Below the pieces are notes generated by a model that saw nothing but the letters and a program-made list of their open reading frames with translations, was not told where the DNA came from and searched no databases. Shown in pieces: positions 43,354-50,782 of a DNA stretch of 64,000 bases. The stretch's first letter is position 1. Every line of letters begins with the position of its first letter. Source of the DNA: Bacillus sp. 103mf (lineage in GTDB: Bacteria > Bacillota > Bacilli > Bacillales > Bacillaceae_G); assembly GCF_900116295.1 (NCBI RefSeq), contig NZ_FPAF01000015.1, positions 23,924 to 87,923 on the forward strand, given 5' to 3'. The position numbers and the translations under genes were made by a program.

Positions 43354-43388
43354 TTGCTATCCCCCTGACAAGTAACTACAATAGTTAC
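43354..43388 (+). promoter_or_regulatory. Promoter with operator palindrome upstream of the quinone reductase
   Basis: TTGCTA (43354-43359) and TACAAT (43377-43382) are 17 bases apart. GTAACTA and TAGTTAC (43372-43388) form a perfect 7-base palindrome around CAA, centred on the -10 box. The shape fits a MarR/DUF24 (HxlR-type) quinone-sensing repressor such as YodB, but the regulator is not in the window. Confidence 0.6.
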
Positions 43389-43451
43389 AGAAGATGTTTT
43401 CAACTGATTTTGAACATACTACTCACATATCCACATATAGGAGGACTCGTA

Positions 43452-44033
43452 ATGAAACATTTAATCATTTATGCACACCCGAATCCACAAAGTTTTAACC
43501 ACGCAATTCTAGAAACAATGCAAGGACAACTACAAGAAAAAGGACATGAAGTGTGCGTTCGTGATCTTTATGCGATCAACTTTAATCCTGTATTAGCTGC
43601 CAATGATTTCATTTCATTTTCACAAGGAAATACACCGGCTGATATTCAAGCTGAGCAAGAGCATATTACGTGGGCAGATGTAATTACCTTCATTTATCCA
43701 GTTTGGTGGACAGGTCTTCCTGCCATCTTAAAAGGGTATGTAGATCGTGTATTTAGCCACGGATTTGCTTATGCATACGGCGCAAATGGTATTGAGAAGT
43801 TATTAACAGGTAAAAAAGGCCTATTATTATCCACAATGGGCAATTCGAAAGAAAATTATGAGGCAAGTGGTATGTTTGAGGCAATCAAGAAAACAACTGG
43901 TGCAGGGATTTTTGATTTTACTGGTATTGAAACGGTAGAGCACGCTTTCTATACGAGCGTCCCGTCTGTGGATAATGAGACGAGAAAACAATACCTTGCA
44001 GAAGTGAAAGAGCTTATGAATCGTTTGTTCTAA
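43452..44033 (+). CDS. NAD(P)H:quinone reductase, flavodoxin-like fold (YwrO/KefF type)
   Basis: A 193-residue flavodoxin-2 family NAD(P)H dehydrogenase. MKHLIIYAHPNPQSFNHAI is the FMN phosphate-binding start, and VITFIYPVWWTGLPAILKGYVDRVFSHGFAYAYG (about residues 77-110) is the hallmark flavin/quinone pocket. It would reduce quinones by two electrons and protect against electrophiles. Start ATG 43452 follows TAGGAGG; the frame is open far upstream but that part covers the promoter and operator. Confidence 0.92.
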   Translation: MKHLIIYAHPNPQSFNHAILETMQGQLQEKGHEVCVRDLYAINFNPVLAANDFISFSQGNTPADIQAEQEHITWADVITFIYPVWWTGLPAILKGYVDRVFSHGFAYAYGANGIEKLLTGKKGLLLSTMGNSKENYEASGMFEAIKKTTGAGIFDFTGIETVEHAFYTSVPSVDNETRKQYLAEVKELMNRLF

Positions 44034-44034
44034 T

Positions 44035-44064
44035 AAAAAACCACCTTTTGAAGGTGGTTTTTTT
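44035..44064 (+). terminator. Terminator of the quinone reductase gene
   Basis: AAAACCACCTT / AAGGTGGTTTT stem followed by TTT. Confidence 0.92.
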
Positions 44065-44152
44065 AATTCCCAATAATCTTAGGGGTATATCTTTGCAGAA
44101 CTTTTTCTATGTAATCATCTCATACAAACTCTTGGAAAAATTTCCGTGGAAT

Positions 44153-44182
44153 AAAAGAAGCCAAACATTGTGTTCGGCTTCT
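44153..44182 (-). terminator. Terminator of the Tet(L)-type gene
   Basis: AGAAGCC / GGCTTCT stem; the minus strand continues TTTTATTCC. Confidence 0.75.
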
Positions 44183-44191
44183 AAACATCCA

Positions 44192-45568
44192 TTACAATTC
44201 ATTTCTTCTTCGACTATAAGCTACTGTATAGATGCTTGCACCAATTAATACAGCAACAATAAAAACGAGTAGTAAATTACTATACAAGTACGTTTTCGCA
44301 TTTTGTATAGTGGAAAGTAACGGATATTCTAAAATATGTTTTGTTAATAACCCACCAACAATCGCTATCCCTAGTCCTTCTGCTAAGAAGCAGGCGAAGC
44401 TAAGAAATCCCATACCTGCACCGACTTCCTTCGGTCCCAGAGCATCCGCAACACTCGTAGAAATGACTGTTTTAACGAAGGAAAGTCCACCAAACATTAG
44501 AATTAGCATACCTGAAACGAACCATGGGGTTTGATCTGCAAATAATGAAAGGATAAAAAAGCTCGCAATAATGAAAGATGAGCCAAGCCACAGAACAAAT
44601 GTCGTTCCTCGTCTATCAACTAGGCTACCACCAACAATGCCGAATGCCATTACACTCATCGTTCCTGGGAATATAACCCACCCAATCATACTTGCAGACA
44701 GTTGGTGTACACCTCTCATCATATAAGGAATCATTGATATACAACCTGCCACGGTACCTAGGAGAACACAACCAGTTAGCACTCCCAACATAAACTTTCG
44801 GTTCATCAATAATCTTGGTTCTATAAAAGGCTGTTCAACCTTGTGTATATGCAAAGTGAAGCCTACAAACAACACAAAACTAATCGCCAAATACAACCAA
44901 TTATATTGCGTTGTATATATAGTAAATGTAACAATTCCACAGGACAGTAACACTATCCCAAAAATATCTATCCTCTTCCCCTTTATGGATTCATTCGGAA
45001 GTTCTTTTAGAAAAAAGGGGATAGTGAAAAGTGTCAGCATCGGAATCAGAAAAAGAACGGGCCACTGTACATAATAGGCAACCGTCCCGCCAAGAGCTGG
45101 GCCTATTCCTTCTCCCATAGCTACCAACGAGCCAATTATGCCAAATGCTTTCCCTTGCTCTCCTGATTTCACGTAGCGTGCAACGATTACCATAACAAGC
45201 GCTGGCACTGCTGATGCACCAACCCCTTGAATAAAACGCGCAGCAATTACAGCAAGAAAATGAGAATGTGCGAATACACCTAAAAGTGATCCGCCACTGT
45301 AAGCAAGCAGACCAAAGACAAGTAATTTCTTCACACCATATTTATCACTTATTGCTCCATACGTGATTGACCCAATAGCAAATGAAATCATAAAACTTGT
45401 ATTTACCCAGTTAGCCAAAGACGGTGATATACCAAGATCTTTCGCAATATCAGGTAAAACTACATTAAAAACCATTTCATTCAATACACTGAAGAAAGCA
45501 AGAAAACCAAGCCATAGAAAAGCTTTCTTCACATCAGTAAACACATAATTCGGTGAATCTTTTTCCAT
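44192..45568 (-). CDS. Tet(L)/Tet(K)-type 14-helix tetracycline efflux MFS transporter
   Basis: A 458-residue DHA2 transporter, the same length I recall for Tet(L), with 14 predicted helices. Signature stretches are FSVLNEMVFNVVLPDIAKDLG (helix 1), GAISDKYGVKKLL (motif A), ARFIQGVGASAVPALVMVIVARY (motif B) and AFGIIGSLVAMGEGIGPALGG (motif C, antiporter). FPGTMSVMAFGIVGGSLVDRRG and GGLSFVKTVISTSVADAL follow the Tet(L) pattern. These proteins exchange metal-tetracycline, Na+ or K+ for protons. It is preceded by a Tet(L)-like leader peptide. The gene's GGGGG ribosome site lies in an attenuator stem. Confidence 0.87.
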   Translation of the reverse strand: MEKDSPNYVFTDVKKAFLWLGFLAFFSVLNEMVFNVVLPDIAKDLGISPSLANWVNTSFMISFAIGSITYGAISDKYGVKKLLVFGLLAYSGGSLLGVFAHSHFLAVIAARFIQGVGASAVPALVMVIVARYVKSGEQGKAFGIIGSLVAMGEGIGPALGGTVAYYVQWPVLFLIPMLTLFTIPFFLKELPNESIKGKRIDIFGIVLLSCGIVTFTIYTTQYNWLYLAISFVLFVGFTLHIHKVEQPFIEPRLLMNRKFMLGVLTGCVLLGTVAGCISMIPYMMRGVHQLSASMIGWVIFPGTMSVMAFGIVGGSLVDRRGTTFVLWLGSSFIIASFFILSLFADQTPWFVSGMLILMFGGLSFVKTVISTSVADALGPKEVGAGMGFLSFACFLAEGLGIAIVGGLLTKHILEYPLLSTIQNAKTYLYSNLLLVFIVAVLIGASIYTVAYSRRRNEL

Positions 45569-45606
45569 TAGGATGATACCCCCATATTAAAGGGGAACCA
45601 CGCAGT
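45569..45606 (-). promoter_or_regulatory. Attenuator stem sequestering the tet ribosome site
   Basis: In the mRNA, TTCCCCTT (from 45590-45597) can pair either with AAGGGGAA inside the leader peptide coding part (45628-45635) or with the GGGGG ribosome site of the transporter (45579-45583). These mutually exclusive pairings are the expected basis of drug-dependent reinitiation. Confidence 0.7.
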
Positions 45607-45669
45607 TTATAGGGTAAATGATACGCTTTCCCCTTGAATTTGTACCCTCATCATTTTTGTGCACTTCAT
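45607..45669 (-). CDS. Tet(L)-type leader peptide
   Basis: A 20-residue peptide that begins MKCTKMMRVQ and ends SVSFTL, very close to the leader of tet(L)/tet(K) (MKCN...NRVQ...GSVS.TL as I recall it). Its ATG is preceded by GAGGAGGAG and, further up, by TATAAT (45700-45705, minus strand). It ends 38 bases before the transporter ATG. Known leaders control the transporter by ribosome stalling or reinitiation when tetracycline is present. No regulatory protein is needed. Confidence 0.85.
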   Translation of the reverse strand: MKCTKMMRVQIQGESVSFTL

Positions 45670-45771
45670 ACATACTCCTCCTCATCACATTTGTTCCAAA
45701 TTATACCATCCATCTATTTAGCAAGAAAGAAAAAAAATCTCACACAATTCGACCACATGAATCTTTTGGTT

Positions 45772-45927
45772 ATAAAGTGAAACTTCCATCAGCAAGGGTT
45801 TTTCCCCCACCACCGATGGAAAGCCCACCCAATCGGACTTTTACGGGCAGTTATCCCCAACCTTTCTTCTTTGATTCTCTCTTAATTTTGAGGTAGGGGA
45901 CTCACTGCCCACGAATAGCGGGATAAA
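45772..45927 (+). mobile_element. bcr1-like element, full-length (156 bp)
   Basis: ATAAA at both ends. It begins ATAAAGTGAAACTTCCATCA and has a CCACCCAATCGGACTTTTACGGGC segment, TTGAGGTAGGGGACTCACTGCCC and an AGCGGGATAAA end. Length and borders fit bcr1. Confidence 0.8.
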
Positions 45928-45962
45928 AAAATAGGCAACCATTTACGATTGCCTATCTCTTC

Positions 45963-46727
45963 TTACATCTTCTTAATCCACTCCGTCAAACTGTGGACAA
46001 CATGCGTTGGCTGCACGTCGTATTCTGTTAATTTTTCCACAGATGTGACTCCTGTGTGGACAAGTAGTGTATCCATGCCCGCATTCATGCCTGCCAAAAT
46101 ATCCGTGTCATAGTTATCCCCAACCATTAATGTTTCTTCTTTCGTTGTTCCGAGTACTTTTAATGCTTGCTCCATAATAATGGATTCTGGTTTACCAATG
46201 AAAATTGGATTTACTGTTGTGGATACTGTTACAACGGATGTTAAGGAACCGTTCCCTGGCAATAAGCCGCGTTCTGTTGGAATCGCAATATCACCATTTG
46301 TTGAAATGAATGTTGCCCCGTTTCGAACAGCTAAACACGCTTTTGCCAATTTTTCATACGTAATTTCACGATCTAGCCCAACAACGACAAAATCAGGATT
46401 ACTATCCACAAGTGTGAATCCTTTTTCCACAAGTGCATCACGTAAACCTTCTTCCCCAATCATATATACAGAAGCATTTTGTTTTCTTTCATATATAAAG
46501 TTCGCTGTGGCCATGCTTGTTGTAAATACTTGCTCTGGTGTAGCCGGAATATCAAACTGCACAAGCTTGTCTGCCACTTGCTCTGGTTTACGCGTCGAGT
46601 TGTTCGTCACAAATAAATAAGGTAAGTTACGCTCTTGCAGCGCCTTTATAAAATCGCTCGCCTCTTCAATGCGTTCTTCGCCTCGGTACATCGTTCCGTC
46701 TAAATCAATTAAATAGCCTTTATACAC
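45963..46727 (-). CDS. yutF: HAD-superfamily phosphatase, NagD/YutF type (TIGR01457)
   Basis: A 254-residue HAD subfamily IIA phosphatase. Motif I is YLIDLDGTMYRG (nucleophile Asp about 7 and acid Asp about 9), motif II LFVTNNSTRK near 42, motif III IGKPESIIMEQAL near 180 and motif IV MVGDNYDTDILAGMNAGMDTLLV near 203. The GTG start at 46727 lies eight bases after AAGGAG, which gives the usual family length; an ATG eight codons earlier has no site. Substrate unknown (nucleotides or sugar phosphates in relatives). Confidence 0.92.
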   Translation of the reverse strand: MYKGYLIDLDGTMYRGEERIEEASDFIKALQERNLPYLFVTNNSTRKPEQVADKLVQFDIPATPEQVFTTSMATANFIYERKQNASVYMIGEEGLRDALVEKGFTLVDSNPDFVVVGLDREITYEKLAKACLAVRNGATFISTNGDIAIPTERGLLPGNGSLTSVVTVSTTVNPIFIGKPESIIMEQALKVLGTTKEETLMVGDNYDTDILAGMNAGMDTLLVHTGVTSVEKLTEYDVQPTHVVHSLTEWIKKM

Positions 46728-46783
46728 AGATGTCACTCCTTCTTGATACATACTCTCTTCTTATCGTATCCTCTTTTCCAAAA

Positions 46784-46810
46784 GAAAAAAACGCTTTTTC
46801 AAAAAGCGTC
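46784..46810 (-). terminator. Terminator of the HTH regulator gene
   Basis: ACGCTTTTT / AAAAAGCGT stem; the minus strand ends in TTTTTTTC. Confidence 0.85.
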
Positions 46811-46819
46811 CCATAATGT

Positions 46820-47455
46820 TCATTTTTTTTCTATGATTTGATACGAACAGAAACAGTCTCCCGCGCACATACTCGATAATACTTTTACATCAGCGGTTGG
46901 CAATAGCTTATTATACATACTTTTCTCATCATGACAAATTTGAGGAAACTTTTCAGCTACCTCCATTAACGGACAATTTTGTTTTTGTAGTATGAAAGAA
47001 TGTTCACTTTCTTGTTCTACGCGCACCATATACCCATTTTTTTCTTGCATGATTGCAATTTCTTTTAAGCGCTCTAATGTTGTTTCCTTTCGATTTACAC
47101 GTTTTGCTAATTGTTCTTCCATACGGTCTGTTCGCGCCTGCAAAAGTTTCTTAACAAGTTCTTCATCGCCAATACGCTGCAAATCTTCTAGCATTTCGAC
47201 TGCAAACTGCTTATATTGTTTTGGAAACAAGTCTTCTCCTTTTGCACTTAAACAGTAGACATACATTGGTCTCCCGACATGTTGCCGTACCATTTTCATT
47301 TCAATGAGCTTATCCTTCTCAAGCTTACTTAAATGACGACGCACGGCCATCTCTGTAATTTGCAACGCTTCTGCTAATAACGAAACCGTTTGTTCTCCTC
47401 TTACTTTCAAAAGTTGAATAATTTCCTCTCTTGTGGAACGTGCCGCTTCCCCCAT
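46820..47455 (-). CDS. DeoR/SufR-like HTH regulator with a C-terminal cysteine cluster
   Basis: A 211-residue regulator. Winged HTH occupies residues 5-65 (EEIIQLLKVRGEQTVSLLAEALQITEMAVRRHLSKLEKDKLI, then GRPMYVY). A helical middle follows, and the C-terminal domain has Cys161 (NCPLMEV), Cys174, Cys197, Cys201 and Cys203 (MCAGDCFC). The arrangement resembles SufR-type regulators that bind an iron-sulfur cluster. Which genes it controls cannot be read here. Start ATG follows AGGGAG. It has its own terminator. Confidence 0.8.
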   Translation of the reverse strand: MGEAARSTREEIIQLLKVRGEQTVSLLAEALQITEMAVRRHLSKLEKDKLIEMKMVRQHVGRPMYVYCLSAKGEDLFPKQYKQFAVEMLEDLQRIGDEELVKKLLQARTDRMEEQLAKRVNRKETTLERLKEIAIMQEKNGYMVRVEQESEHSFILQKQNCPLMEVAEKFPQICHDEKSMYNKLLPTADVKVLSSMCAGDCFCSYQIIEKK

Positions 47456-47470
47456 TTCTTAACTCCCTTC

Positions 47471-47514
47471 GAAAAAGCTCTAACGGACAGCATACATCAT
47501 GGTCCATTAGAGCT
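47471..47514 (-). terminator. Terminator of yutE
   Basis: AGCTCTAACGGAC / GTCCATTAGAGCT stem (one mismatch); the minus strand ends CTTTTTC. Confidence 0.85.
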
Positions 47515-47524
47515 AAAACATAAT

Positions 47525-47965
47525 CTATTCTCCCACAAACGCAGATACAGGACCAAGCTCTTGTTCCAAATACCGGCGAATATTGACAGGGTATTGTTTT
47601 ATCATATCAATATGTTTTTGCACTGTATGATACACTTCTGTATGGTTCATACTTACATAATCCTGCACAATCATTTTTCGAAGACGAACGACCTCTTTTA
47701 AATGTTCTCCTTCTTCATTTGTAACAACTTTTTCATCCATTAAAATATCAATAATATCTTCATAGCTACCCGGATCGCGCATAATAAATCCATCAATCAT
47801 GGCATTGCCTACATCTAAAATAGAATCAATCATAAGATGCGCCATACGCTCTAATGCATATTCCTCAAGCGCTCCCTTGTATTCTTGCTTTGTTTGAAAT
47901 GCTGCAACAACTTTCTCTAAACACTGTAACATTTGTTCAATTTTTTTACGGTCTACAAAGTACAT
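47525..47965 (-). CDS. yutE: YutE, HepT-like DUF86 protein
   Basis: A 146-residue all-helical DUF86 protein. HepT toxins carry RX4HXY; here the corresponding stretch RKMIVQDY has Gln101 in place of His, and no MNT-type nucleotidyltransferase partner is adjacent. It is therefore probably not an active HepT ribonuclease toxin. FIMRDPGSYEDIIDIL is a strongly YutE-like segment. ATG 47965 follows GTAGGTGA; the GTG three codons earlier lies inside that site. Confidence 0.85.
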   Translation of the reverse strand: MYFVDRKKIEQMLQCLEKVVAAFQTKQEYKGALEEYALERMAHLMIDSILDVGNAMIDGFIMRDPGSYEDIIDILMDEKVVTNEEGEHLKEVVRLRKMIVQDYVSMNHTEVYHTVQKHIDMIKQYPVNIRRYLEQELGPVSAFVGE

Positions 47966-48113
47966 ATATGTCACCTACCTGGAAATTAAAGCATTTTCAT
48001 TCCCAATTGTAACCCTTTATTCAAAAAAAATCGACAATTTTTCGAATTCACCTTTTTCCGGTTCTTTGTTATAGTTATATTTGTATGATTTTCGGAATTG
48101 GAGGAATGTCACA

Positions 48114-49085
48114 ATGGAACGTGAACTCGCATTAGAAATTGTCCGTGTAACAGAAGCAGCAGCCCTTGCATCAGCACAATGGATGGGCCGCGGGAAGAAA
48201 AATGAGGCAGATGACGCTGCAACAACTGCAATGCGTACAATGTTTGACTCTGTTAACATGGCAGGTACTGTTGTGATTGGCGAAGGGGAACTTGATGAAG
48301 CACCGATGCTTTACATTGGGGAAAAGCTCGGAACAGGAAACGGTCCAGAAGTAGACATTGCCGTTGACCCGTTAGAAGGAACAAATATCGTAGCGAAAGG
48401 TCTTGCAAACGCAATGGCTGTTATCGCTGTCGCTGATAAAGGAAACCTTCTACATGCTCCTGATATGTATATGGAAAAAATCGCGGTTGGTCCAAATGCA
48501 GCTGGTAAAATTAGCTTAGATGATCCTATTGAAAAAACAATTGAAATTGTAGCAGAAGCAAACAATAAAAAAATTCGTGACTTAACAGTTATCATCCAAG
48601 AACGTGAACGTCATCAAGAAATTATTAACCGTGTTCGGGCAAAAGGTGCACGCGTAAAATTATTTGGTGATGGTGATGTTGGTGCATCTATCGCAACAGC
48701 TCTTCCAGGCACAGGAATCGACTTATTTATCGGTACTGGCGGTGCCCCAGAAGGCGTTATTTCTGCCGCTGCGCTGAAATGTCTTGGCGGAGAGATGCAA
48801 GCACGTCTCGTTCCAATGAATGAAGAAGAAGCCGCACGCTGCCTTGCAATGGGTTTAGAAAACCCACGTCAACTGCTAATGCTAGATGATTTAGTATCCG
48901 GTGATGATGCAATTTTCTCAGCAACAGGTGTATCTGCTGGCGAGTTATTAGACGGTGTGAAATTCCTTGGCGGCGATTTAGCTGAAACATATTCGATCGT
49001 TATGCGTTATAAAACAAGAACAGTGCGCTTTATTAAAACGCACCACCATTTAGATCATAAACCACACTTAAATTTAGATATTTAA
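48114..49085 (+). CDS. glpX: Class II fructose-1,6-bisphosphatase
   Basis: A 323-residue GlpX-type FBPase for gluconeogenesis, converting fructose-1,6-bisphosphate to fructose-6-phosphate. Metal and substrate residues are in [17 protein letters not shown] (about 22-38), [17 protein letters not shown] (about 51-67), [16 protein letters not shown] (about 81-96) and [26 protein letters not shown] (about 205-230). ATG 48114 follows GGAGG; the upstream open frame is not supported. The DUF3055 gene follows at 15 bases and is probably cotranscribed. Confidence 0.95.
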   Translation: MERELALEIVRVTEAAALASAQWMGRGKKNEADDAATTAMRTMFDSVNMAGTVVIGEGELDEAPMLYIGEKLGTGNGPEVDIAVDPLEGTNIVAKGLANAMAVIAVADKGNLLHAPDMYMEKIAVGPNAAGKISLDDPIEKTIEIVAEANNKKIRDLTVIIQERERHQEIINRVRAKGARVKLFGDGDVGASIATALPGTGIDLFIGTGGAPEGVISAAALKCLGGEMQARLVPMNEEEAARCLAMGLENPRQLLMLDDLVSGDDAIFSATGVSAGELLDGVKFLGGDLAETYSIVMRYKTRTVRFIKTHHHLDHKPHLNLDI

Positions 49086-49100
49086 AAAGGAGTCATGTTC

Positions 49101-49367
49101 ATGGGAGAACGTTTTTTTCTTTACGATGACACAGTAGAAACAAAAACGCGTTTCGTAAGCTTTATGGGAGAAAACGAGCGCCACGATTTAGCGCTTTTGT
49201 ACTCCGATCGTCATTATGGCAAAACAATCGTCCTTGATATGCAGCGCAATAAGTTTGCGATTATCGGTCGTGACGATTTAGAAGAACCTGGCTACTTAGA
49301 GCATGCATTTTCGATTTCTGAAGAAAATGCAGAAGAATTACGTTCATTTTTATTTGAACTGATGTAA
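49101..49367 (+). CDS. DUF3055 (SAV0927) family protein
   Basis: An 88-residue protein of DUF3055. ERFFLYDDTVETKTRFVSFMGENERHDLALLYSDRHYGKTIVLDMQRNKFAIIGRDDLEEPGYLEHAF spans the whole conserved domain. No function is known. ATG 49101 is eight bases after GGAG; the ATG at 49095 is too close. Cotranscribed with glpX and followed by a terminator. Confidence 0.85.
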   Translation: MGERFFLYDDTVETKTRFVSFMGENERHDLALLYSDRHYGKTIVLDMQRNKFAIIGRDDLEEPGYLEHAFSISEENAEELRSFLFELM

Positions 49368-49372
49368 TCCAA

Positions 49373-49407
49373 ATCACCGGCTTGTAATAGAGCTGGTGAT
49401 TTTTTAT
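49373..49407 (+). terminator. Terminator of the glpX unit
   Basis: ATCACCGGCT / AGCTGGTGAT stem then TTTTT. Confidence 0.93.
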
Positions 49408-49417
49408 GTTATTTGTT

Positions 49418-49733
49418 TTGAATTTTCAGTTTAATGCGTTATACTAACGACAAATCTATTTGGATAGAAAGGATGTCACACTACGTATGCCAACATTTAC
49501 TTTGTAATGGATCAGCAACTGGATAGCATTACTCTCAAAAAAGCACAACGCTTTTTTCAAGGGAGTAGTCTGCCCAATTCCCATTACAAAGGAACGTAGC
49601 ACATCTGCAGTATGATTGTTACGAAGGTTCCTCACAAGGGAACCTTCTTTTATTTTTCTCTTTTTTCTATATTTCATACCGCAAGACATCCAAATAGATG
49701 TCTCACGTTCCTTTATCTAAATACGAGGTGAAG
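49418..49733 (+). ncRNA. Structured leader or small RNA with promoter and terminator
   Basis: TTGAAT (49418) and TATACT (49440) form a promoter, so RNA would start near 49452. Nested helices are visible: GATGT/ACATC, CTACGT/ACGTAG, CTTTGTAATGG (49500-49510)/CCATTACAAAG (49581-49591), ATTACTC/GAGTAGT and AAAAAAGC/GCTTTTTT, making one long rod. An intrinsic terminator GAAGGTTCC/GGAACCTTC (49623-49647) plus T-run follows. Outer arms ATCTATTTGGAT (49454-49465) and ATCCAAATAGAT (49688-49699) enclose it all, and AAAGGAAC (49588-49595) can pair with GTTCCTTT (49707-49714). It could be a cis-regulator of the S4-domain gene or an independent sRNA. It matches no riboswitch I recognise. Confidence 0.6.
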
Positions 49734-49737
49734 GAAA

Positions 49738-50238
49738 ATGCAGAACGTACAACTTTTTTGGAACTTATATAAAACGGAATTAGAGACAACTGTTGAAAAA
49801 CATTGTAAAAATTGTGGTCACACAGCTCTTTTTACTGATACGCACATTCGCAGGCATAACGCGAACGGTAAAAACATTTACCGTTTTGCGATTTACAAAT
49901 GCGCAAAAGGACATACGTGGAATAAAAAGTTACACATTTATAAAACACATTCTGAGCACGTGGAAACAGTCGACACCTTTCAAGAAGAAAGACAAGAAAC
50001 GCTAAACAACATTTCAATTACCCCCTATCAAAATGGGGGAACAACTGAACTAACCATTCTCTTAGAATCCGTGCACGGAGTGTTTCGCATCGATAAAGTA
50101 TTGGCAACCTATATTTCAGAATGGAGCCGTACAGTAATTACAGAAAAAATTAAAGATGGAGCTATTCAACTAAACGGTCAACAAATTAAACCAAATGCCA
50201 AACTTGCAGCTGGTGACTGTATTTCTATATATATGTAA
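49738..50238 (+). CDS. S4-domain protein with N-terminal zinc-ribbon-like motif
   Basis: A 166-residue protein. An N-terminal HCKNCGH (Cys23, Cys26) and a later CAKGH (Cys55, His59) could hold a zinc. A linker follows, and then a C-terminal S4 RNA-binding domain (about 112-166: FRIDKVLATYISEWSRTVITEKIKDGAIQLNGQQIKPNAKLAAGDCISI). S4 domains bind structured RNA; the RNA partner here is unknown, though a structured leader stands directly upstream. Start ATG follows GAGGTGAAGGA. I do not know a characterised homologue. Confidence 0.75.
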   Translation: MQNVQLFWNLYKTELETTVEKHCKNCGHTALFTDTHIRRHNANGKNIYRFAIYKCAKGHTWNKKLHIYKTHSEHVETVDTFQEERQETLNNISITPYQNGGTTELTILLESVHGVFRIDKVLATYISEWSRTVITEKIKDGAIQLNGQQIKPNAKLAAGDCISIYM

Positions 50239-50258
50239 TTTGAATCATATCGAAAAGT

Positions 50259-50298
50259 AGAAGGAGCTGACTTTTTAAAAGCCAGCTCCTTCTTTTTA
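50259..50298. terminator. Terminator between the S4 gene and yutD
   Basis: AGAAGGAGCTG / CAGCTCCTTCT stem with a 13-base loop and T-runs on both sides. Confidence 0.9.
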
Positions 50299-50598
50299 CT
50301 TCTTCACTTTTCTCAGTACAAAGTACGAACACCCAAAATTACAATACTCATATAAATACTCAGATAACGTACTAATTTTTGTATCATACGTTGCACGCTG
50401 GTTACTATCATCAAAAAAGCCGCGCAAACGAAGCTGATCATAGCCCCAATCGCCCACAATGTAATCATATTTATTTAAAATTTCTGCATAACGAGCTTTA
50501 AATGCTTCTTCATTAAATCCGTTTCGGTTCTCTTCTATTACTTCATAGTGGATATTATTCACATGAACTGTAGTGCGAATCTCCTGTTTTTGCTCCAT
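50296..50598 (-). CDS. yutD: YutD-like DUF1027 protein
   Basis: A 100-residue DUF1027 protein. The whole conserved domain is present: YEVIEENRNGFNEEAFKARYAEILNKYDYIVGDWGYDQLRLRGFFDD, then a Cys-containing YEYCNFGCSYFVLRKVKK end. Function unknown. Start ATG follows AAAGGG. Convergent with the S4 gene. Confidence 0.87.
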   Translation of the reverse strand: MEQKQEIRTTVHVNNIHYEVIEENRNGFNEEAFKARYAEILNKYDYIVGDWGYDQLRLRGFFDDSNQRATYDTKISTLSEYLYEYCNFGCSYFVLRKVKK

Positions 50599-50696
50599 CT
50601 TCCAATCCCTTTCCTATTCTTTCTTCTTTTTATCGTATCATAAAGCCTCAAAACCAACAATTTCAAATACAAAAAACCTTCTCAGTGGGAAATGCT

Positions 50697-50739
50697 ATAA
50701 AGTGAAACTTCCTTTTGGAACGCTCTTCTCCAAAAGGTT
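50697..50739 (+). repeat. bcr1-like 5' end fragment
   Basis: ATAAAGTGAAACTTCC as in bcr1-like elements, but the following hairpin is CCTTTTGGA / TCCAAAAGG instead of the usual CCATCAGTGA type. Partial or unrelated beyond the first 16 bases. Confidence 0.5.
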
Positions 50740-50782
50740 AGTTGAACCACTCGTACTTACATCAAATAAGGAGAAAACAATC

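Noticed and set aside
47525-47965. HepT/MntA toxin-antitoxin system
   Set aside because: No nucleotidyltransferase antitoxin gene is adjacent and the catalytic His is replaced by Gln.
49418-49733. 6S RNA or a T-box as identity of the structured RNA
   Set aside because: The rod shape recalls 6S RNA, but the genomic place is not one I know for 6S, and there is no T-box sequence (GGTGG..CC) before the terminator. Left unassigned.
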